A stretch of 33,568 bases of DNA from Myxococcaceae bacterium (GTDB lineage: Bacteria; Myxococcota_A; UBA9160), in contig CAJPFO010000179.1 of assembly GCA_905339255.1 (NCBI GenBank), positions 1-33,568 of the forward strand, in the 5' to 3' direction. How positions within the stretch are numbered: the stretch's first letter is position 1; each line of letters starts with the position of its first letter. Below, in pieces: positions 30,183 to 33,568 of the stretch. The notes below the pieces were generated by a model. It had not been told where the DNA came from. It did not search any database and saw only the letters and a list, made by a program, of their open reading frames with translations. A program made the translations under genes and the position numbers.

Positions 30183-30211
30183 GGGGAGCCGCCGTTCGGC
30201 AGCGGCACCCC
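30183..30211. other. Hairpin in the divergent region before the GT83 gene
   Basis: GCCGC (30188-30192) pairs with GCGGC (30202-30206). After an A/A mismatch, GGGG (30183-30186) pairs with CCCC (30208-30211). It lies in the roughly 105 bases between divergent starts. No T run and no clear promoter boxes are seen; significance unknown. Confidence 0.3.
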
Positions 30212-30257
30212 CAGGAGACCGGAGGCCGGGGGAACGGCGAGGAGGAGGGGAAGGGCC

Positions 30258-31949
30258 GTGCGCGATGGGAAATCCGCGCTTGCCCGTCAGGGCCTGGTGG
30301 TGGGAGCCGCTGCGCTCCTGTTCCTGATCGGCCTCGGCCGGGTCGATCTCTGGGCCCCCGACGAGCCGCGCTATGCGCAGGTCGCCGAGGAGATCCGCAG
30401 CTTCGAACGCGGGCCCCGGGGACTCGTCCTGCTCTCGCTCAACGGCGAGGTCTACGACCAGAAACCCCCTCTCTACTACTGGCTCGCCGCGCTCGCCGGG
30501 TCCGCTTCGGATCGCGTGACCGAGACCGCCGCGCGGCTCCCCTCGGCCCTCTCGGGGGTGGCCGTCGTGGCGCTCACGGCCGTCTTCGGCGCCCGTCTGC
30601 TCGGATCGACGAGCGGCGCGCTCGCTGCCGCGATGCTCGCGACGACGGGTCTCTTCGTGCATCTCACGCGTCGCGCGCAACTCGACGTGCTGCTCACCCT
30701 CTGCGAGGGCATCGCGCTCGTCGCCTTCTGGCGGATCGATCGGGGCATCGGGTCGCGGCGCACGAACCTCTGGATGATGCACGCCGCGCTCGGTCTCGGC
30801 GTGCTCGCGAAGGGCCCCGTCGGCTTCGTCGTTCCGCTGCTCGTGATGGCGGTCTTTCTCGCGTCGGAGCGACGCCTCGCCTCGCTGCGCGGCCTCTTCG
30901 CCTGGCGCCATCTCGCACTCTCGGTGCTTCCCGGGATCGTCTGGATCGCGCTCGCGACGCTCTTTGCTCCGGACGGATTCTTCCAGTCCGCCGTCGTCGA
31001 CAACATCTACGGGCGCTACCTCGTCGGCACGTCGAAGGTGCGCCCCTGGCACTATCTGATCACCGTCTTCCCGTTGGGAACGCTCCCGTGGAGCGTGCTC
31101 TGGCCCGTCGTGGCGATCGTCGGCTCCCGGGAGGTGTTCGCGGCCGGTGCTCCCGAGGAGCCCCGCCGCGCCTGGCGCTTCCTGCTCGTCTGGGCGGGCA
31201 CGACGCTCGCATTCTTCACGCTCTCGAGCGGAAAGCGGGATCTCTATCTCCTCACCTGCTATCCGGCGGTGGCCTTGCTCGCCGCGGATGCGACGGTGCG
31301 TGCGCTCCGCGGACGCGAAGCGATTCCGCAATGGATCCGGATCGCCCTCGCTGCAGCGGCCGCGCTCCTCGCAATTGGATCGATCGTCGTGGCGGCGGCG
31401 CCCGTGCTTCCGAACATCGACGTCCCGGCGAGCTTTGCGCTGTCCATGCTCGCCGTTCTCGTCGGAGCGGCGCTCGCGGTACGCGCGGCGCGCGGCGGGC
31501 TCGCACAGACGAGCCTCGTCGTCGGCACGATCTTCGCGCTCGAACTCGTCGTCTTCTTGCTCTTCTTCCCGGCGCTCGAGGCCGAGAAGTCTCCGCGTCT
31601 CGTCGCGGAGTCGGCGGCCTCGCTCACCGTGCCTGGAACGCCGATCGGCCTCGTCGAGTCGCAGCCCCTCGTTGGCGCCCTCGCCTACTACTCGGGGCGA
31701 CGGATCGAGCAGATCGGGCCCGCTGAAGAGCTGCGCCGCTACTTCGAGGAGGGCGGGCGGGTCGCCGTGATCCGCGAAGAGGCGTTCGAGCGGGCCGAAG
31801 CCGGGGCGTTCGCGGAGGTCCGGGCGCGCTTCCGCTCGGGCCGCCGAGCGCTCGTCGTCGTCACCGAGCGCGCCGAGGTCGCAGCCCCCGAAGGCACGCC
31901 GCAACCGTCCGGAGTCTCGGATGCAGGGCTTGGCCGCGCCGGCGGCTGA
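30258..31949 (+). CDS. GT83 (ArnT-like) membrane glycosyltransferase
   Basis: GT83 enzymes move a sugar from polyprenyl phosphate to lipid A or other envelope acceptors on the periplasmic side. The 563-residue protein has the GT-C fold with about 11-12 hydrophobic helices and the catalytic loop VDLWAPDEPRYAQVAEEI (Asp35, Glu36). QKPPLYYWLAALAG, LGVLAKGPVGFVVPLL and a FFTLSSGKRDLYLLTCYPA stretch are hallmarks of the family. A C-terminal soluble domain starts at about 450. GTG 30258 follows GGAGGAGGGGAAGG. The GT2 gene at 27889 could make its donor. The sugar and acceptor are unknown; aminoarabinose transfer cannot be assumed. Confidence 0.9.
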   Translation: MRDGKSALARQGLVVGAAALLFLIGLGRVDLWAPDEPRYAQVAEEIRSFERGPRGLVLLSLNGEVYDQKPPLYYWLAALAGSASDRVTETAARLPSALSGVAVVALTAVFGARLLGSTSGALAAAMLATTGLFVHLTRRAQLDVLLTLCEGIALVAFWRIDRGIGSRRTNLWMMHAALGLGVLAKGPVGFVVPLLVMAVFLASERRLASLRGLFAWRHLALSVLPGIVWIALATLFAPDGFFQSAVVDNIYGRYLVGTSKVRPWHYLITVFPLGTLPWSVLWPVVAIVGSREVFAAGAPEEPRRAWRFLLVWAGTTLAFFTLSSGKRDLYLLTCYPAVALLAADATVRALRGREAIPQWIRIALAAAAALLAIGSIVVAAAPVLPNIDVPASFALSMLAVLVGAALAVRAARGGLAQTSLVVGTIFALELVVFLLFFPALEAEKSPRLVAESAASLTVPGTPIGLVESQPLVGALAYYSGRRIEQIGPAEELRRYFEEGGRVAVIREEAFERAEAGAFAEVRARFRSGRRALVVVTERAEVAAPEGTPQPSGVSDAGLGRAGG

Positions 31950-31973
31950 CTGTCCCGCGCCGGCTCCGTCGGC

Positions 31974-31979
31974 TAACGT
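31974..31979 (+). promoter_or_regulatory. Candidate -10 box (TAACGT) of gltA
   Basis: TAACGT in the context GTCGGCTAACGTCGAAG lies 46 bases before the gltA ATG. It matches the recurring TAnnnT element. No convincing -35 box is visible. Confidence 0.35.
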
Positions 31980-32025
31980 CGAAGCCGTTCCACGGCGCAT
32001 CCCCGCGTCTCGAAAGGAGTCTGCG

Positions 32026-33312
32026 ATGAGCCAGACGGCGCAGCTTCGCTTCGGCGACAAGACGGTCGAGCTCCCGATCCTCGTCGGCAGCGAGGGAGAA
32101 CGCGGGATCGACGTGCGGAAGCTCCGCGACCAGACCGGCCTCGTCACCTTCGACCCGGGCTACGCGAACACCGGCGGCTGCCGCAGCCAGATCACCTTCA
32201 TCGACGGAGACCAGGGGATCCTCCGCTATCGCGGCTACCCGATCGAGGAGCTCGCCGAGAAGAGCACCTTCCTCGAGGTCGCGTATCTGCTCCTCTCGGG
32301 CGAGCTTCCGAGCCGCGACGGGCTCGCCCGCTTCACCGAGTCGATCCGTCGGCACTCGATGCTCCACGAGGATCTGAAGCGCTTCTATTCTGCGCTTCCG
32401 AAGGACGCGCACCCGATGGCCGCGTGCTCCGCCGCGGTCGGTGCGCTCGCGACCTTCTATCCCGATTCGCTCGACCCTCGCGATCCGCGCGAAGTCGAGG
32501 TTTCGGTGCATCGGCTCCTCGCGAAGCTTCCGACGATCGCCGCGTACGCCCACAAGCACTCGATCGGGCAGCCGTTCATGTATCCGAACAACGCGCTCTC
32601 GTACGTCGGAAACTTCCTCCACATGAACTTCGCGACCCCCTGCGAGCCGTACGTGGTCGACCCCGTGATCGAGAAGGCGATCGACCTGCTCCTGATCCTG
32701 CACGCAGACCACGAGCAGAACTGCTCGACGAGCACCGTTCGGCTCGTGGGATCGTCGATGGCGAACCTCTTCGCGGCGATCTCGGCCGGGATCAACGCGC
32801 TCTGGGGGCCGCTCCACGGCGGCGCCAACCAGCAGGTGATCGAGATGCTCGAGCGGATCCGCGACGAGGGCCTGAACGCACGGCAGTTCGTCGAACGCGC
32901 CAAGAGCAAGGACGACACCGCGCGTCTCATGGGCTTCGGGCATCGGATCTACAAGAATTTCGATCCTCGGATGAAGATCATCAAGCGCGCCTGCGACGAC
33001 GTCCTCACCAAGCTCGGCGTGAACAGCAAGCTTCTCGAGATCGCCAAGGAGCTCGAGGAGATCGCGCTCAAGGACGACTACTTCGTCGAACGCAAACTCT
33101 ACCCGAACGTCGATTTCTACTCGGGCGTCATCTACAACGCGATCGGCACTCCGAAGAACATGTTCACCGTGCTCTTCGCGATGGGCCGCCTCCCCGGATG
33201 GATCGCGCATTGGATGGAGATGCACTCCGATGCGGACTTCAAGATCGGACGGCCGCGGCAGATCTACGAGGGATCCACCGCCCGGCCCTACGTGCCGCTC
33301 GACCGACGCTAG
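32026..33312 (+). CDS. gltA: Citrate synthase
   Basis: Citrate synthase condenses oxaloacetate with acetyl-CoA in the TCA cycle. The 428-residue protein has the length of type II (hexameric, Gram-negative) enzymes. The catalytic residues are His264 in GPLHGGANQQV, His306 in MGFGHRIYKNFDPR and Asp363 in NVDFYSGVIY, essentially at the E. coli positions. The N-terminal part has FDPGYANTGGCRSQITFIDGD and RYRGYPIEELAE, the N-terminal domain that in E. coli mediates NADH inhibition. A clear GAAAGGAGTC precedes the ATG. It is probably its own transcription unit, followed by a class IV aminotransferase after eight bases. Confidence 0.97.
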   Translation: MSQTAQLRFGDKTVELPILVGSEGERGIDVRKLRDQTGLVTFDPGYANTGGCRSQITFIDGDQGILRYRGYPIEELAEKSTFLEVAYLLLSGELPSRDGLARFTESIRRHSMLHEDLKRFYSALPKDAHPMAACSAAVGALATFYPDSLDPRDPREVEVSVHRLLAKLPTIAAYAHKHSIGQPFMYPNNALSYVGNFLHMNFATPCEPYVVDPVIEKAIDLLLILHADHEQNCSTSTVRLVGSSMANLFAAISAGINALWGPLHGGANQQVIEMLERIRDEGLNARQFVERAKSKDDTARLMGFGHRIYKNFDPRMKIIKRACDDVLTKLGVNSKLLEIAKELEEIALKDDYFVERKLYPNVDFYSGVIYNAIGTPKNMFTVLFAMGRLPGWIAHWMEMHSDADFKIGRPRQIYEGSTARPYVPLDRR

Positions 33313-33320
33313 CGGCGAGC

Positions 33321-33568
33321 GTGGCGACGACGGATCTCGTCGCGAGTGCGCCGATCGGCTGTTACACGACGGCGCGCTTCGAGGGTGGGAGCGTTCGCCA
33401 CGCGATCCGGCACGCGCGCCGGTTGATCCGTGACGCGAGAGCCATCGGTCTCGAGCCTCCGGGCGAGGATGATCTCGTCGGGATGCTCACCGCGCGCGGG
33501 CTTGAAGCGTTCGGCGCCGGTGCGGGCGTGATCCGCATGGCGCTCCGGCACGACGAAGGACGCATGCA
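33321..33568 (+). CDS. Class IV aminotransferase (PabC/BCAT-like), truncated by the window end
   Basis: The first 82 residues are visible from GTG 33321. APIGCYTTARFEGGSVRHAIRHARRLIRDARAIGL-like order, with YTTARFEGG and HARRLIRDA, then AGAGVIRMALRHDEG, matches the N-terminal domain of 4-amino-4-deoxychorismate lyase and branched-chain aminotransferases. The PLP lysine lies beyond the window. The start has no strong Shine-Dalgarno site and follows gltA by eight bases. Lyase versus aminotransferase cannot be decided from this part. Confidence 0.75.
   Translation, partial: MATTDLVASAPIGCYTTARFEGGSVRHAIRHARRLIRDARAIGLEPPGEDDLVGMLTARGLEAFGAGAGVIRMALRHDEGRM

Noticed and set aside
29538-32147. An 869-codon open frame on the - strand extending the 29538-30152 gene upstream
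   Set aside because: The part above 30152 is antisense to the GT83 gene; ATG 30152 has its own good ribosome-binding site.
1-33568. tRNA, rRNA, IS elements, attachment sites, CRISPR arrays, riboswitches
   Set aside because: No candidate was seen on either strand; intergenic regions are too short for most, and no cobalamin riboswitch motif was recognised before meaA or cysE, although a covariance search was not possible.

Overview
The window is a gene-dense, very GC-rich chromosomal stretch. Genes overlap by 1-4 bases or sit a few bases apart, and no gene-free gap exceeds about 280 bases. I see no tRNA, rRNA, insertion sequence, prophage or CRISPR. A PEP-CTERM protein and predicted lipoproteins point to a Gram-negative cell envelope. 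Base composition, a dockerin/cohesin-like pair, an ethylmalonyl-CoA mutase and repeated acyltransferase/SDR gene pairs suggest a Myxococcota-like or other former-deltaproteobacterial lineage. That placement is inference, not a phylogenetic result.

Layout. 1-3191: exported proteins, namely a PEP-CTERM protein, a dockerin-bearing metalloprotease-like protein and an overlapping cohesin-like protein. 3312-8264: a B12 module, with MeaA-type mutase and its MeaB GTPase chaperone on +, meeting a - strand operon of serine acetyltransferase, a CcmH variant and cob(I)alamin adenosyltransferase. 8446-11050: a Fe-S PD-(D/E)XK nuclease, a BFD/NifU-like protein, glyoxalase II and a hotdog thioesterase. 11051-15544: a five-gene - strand lipid-type operon (SDR, acyltransferase, degenerate phosphodiesterase lipoprotein, FabL-like reductase, DUF1232 membrane protein). 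15666-18207: an alpha/beta hydrolase that has lost its catalytic residues, a small membrane protein, an MBL hydrolase and a cupredoxin-like protein on -.

18485-23500: etfBA, then a ParA-like ATPase in an operon with a second acyltransferase and a second SDR, paralogous to the pair at 13732-15544. A long UUCG hairpin covers the ParA ribosome-binding site. 23614-27908: a secreted protein, EF-P, a patatin, a WYL regulator, a CoA-binding protein and a SUI1 protein. 27889-30152: a GT2 glycosyltransferase, a secreted TPR protein and an unknown protein on -. 30258-33568: a GT83 glycosyltransferase, citrate synthase and the start of a class IV aminotransferase.

Four themes stand out. (1) The SDR-acyltransferase pair occurs twice, once with ParA and once with a FabL-like reductase and a degenerate phosphatase; this is the best candidate for an undescribed envelope-lipid system. 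(2) Several proteins keep an enzyme fold but lack its catalytic residues. (3) Four genes appear to start at CTG, three of them with a GGAG/AAGGA-type site 6-8 bases upstream. (4) A TAnnnT motif in a similar context precedes at least eight genes and is probably the local -10 element, in two cases so close to the ATG that the mRNA would be nearly leaderless.
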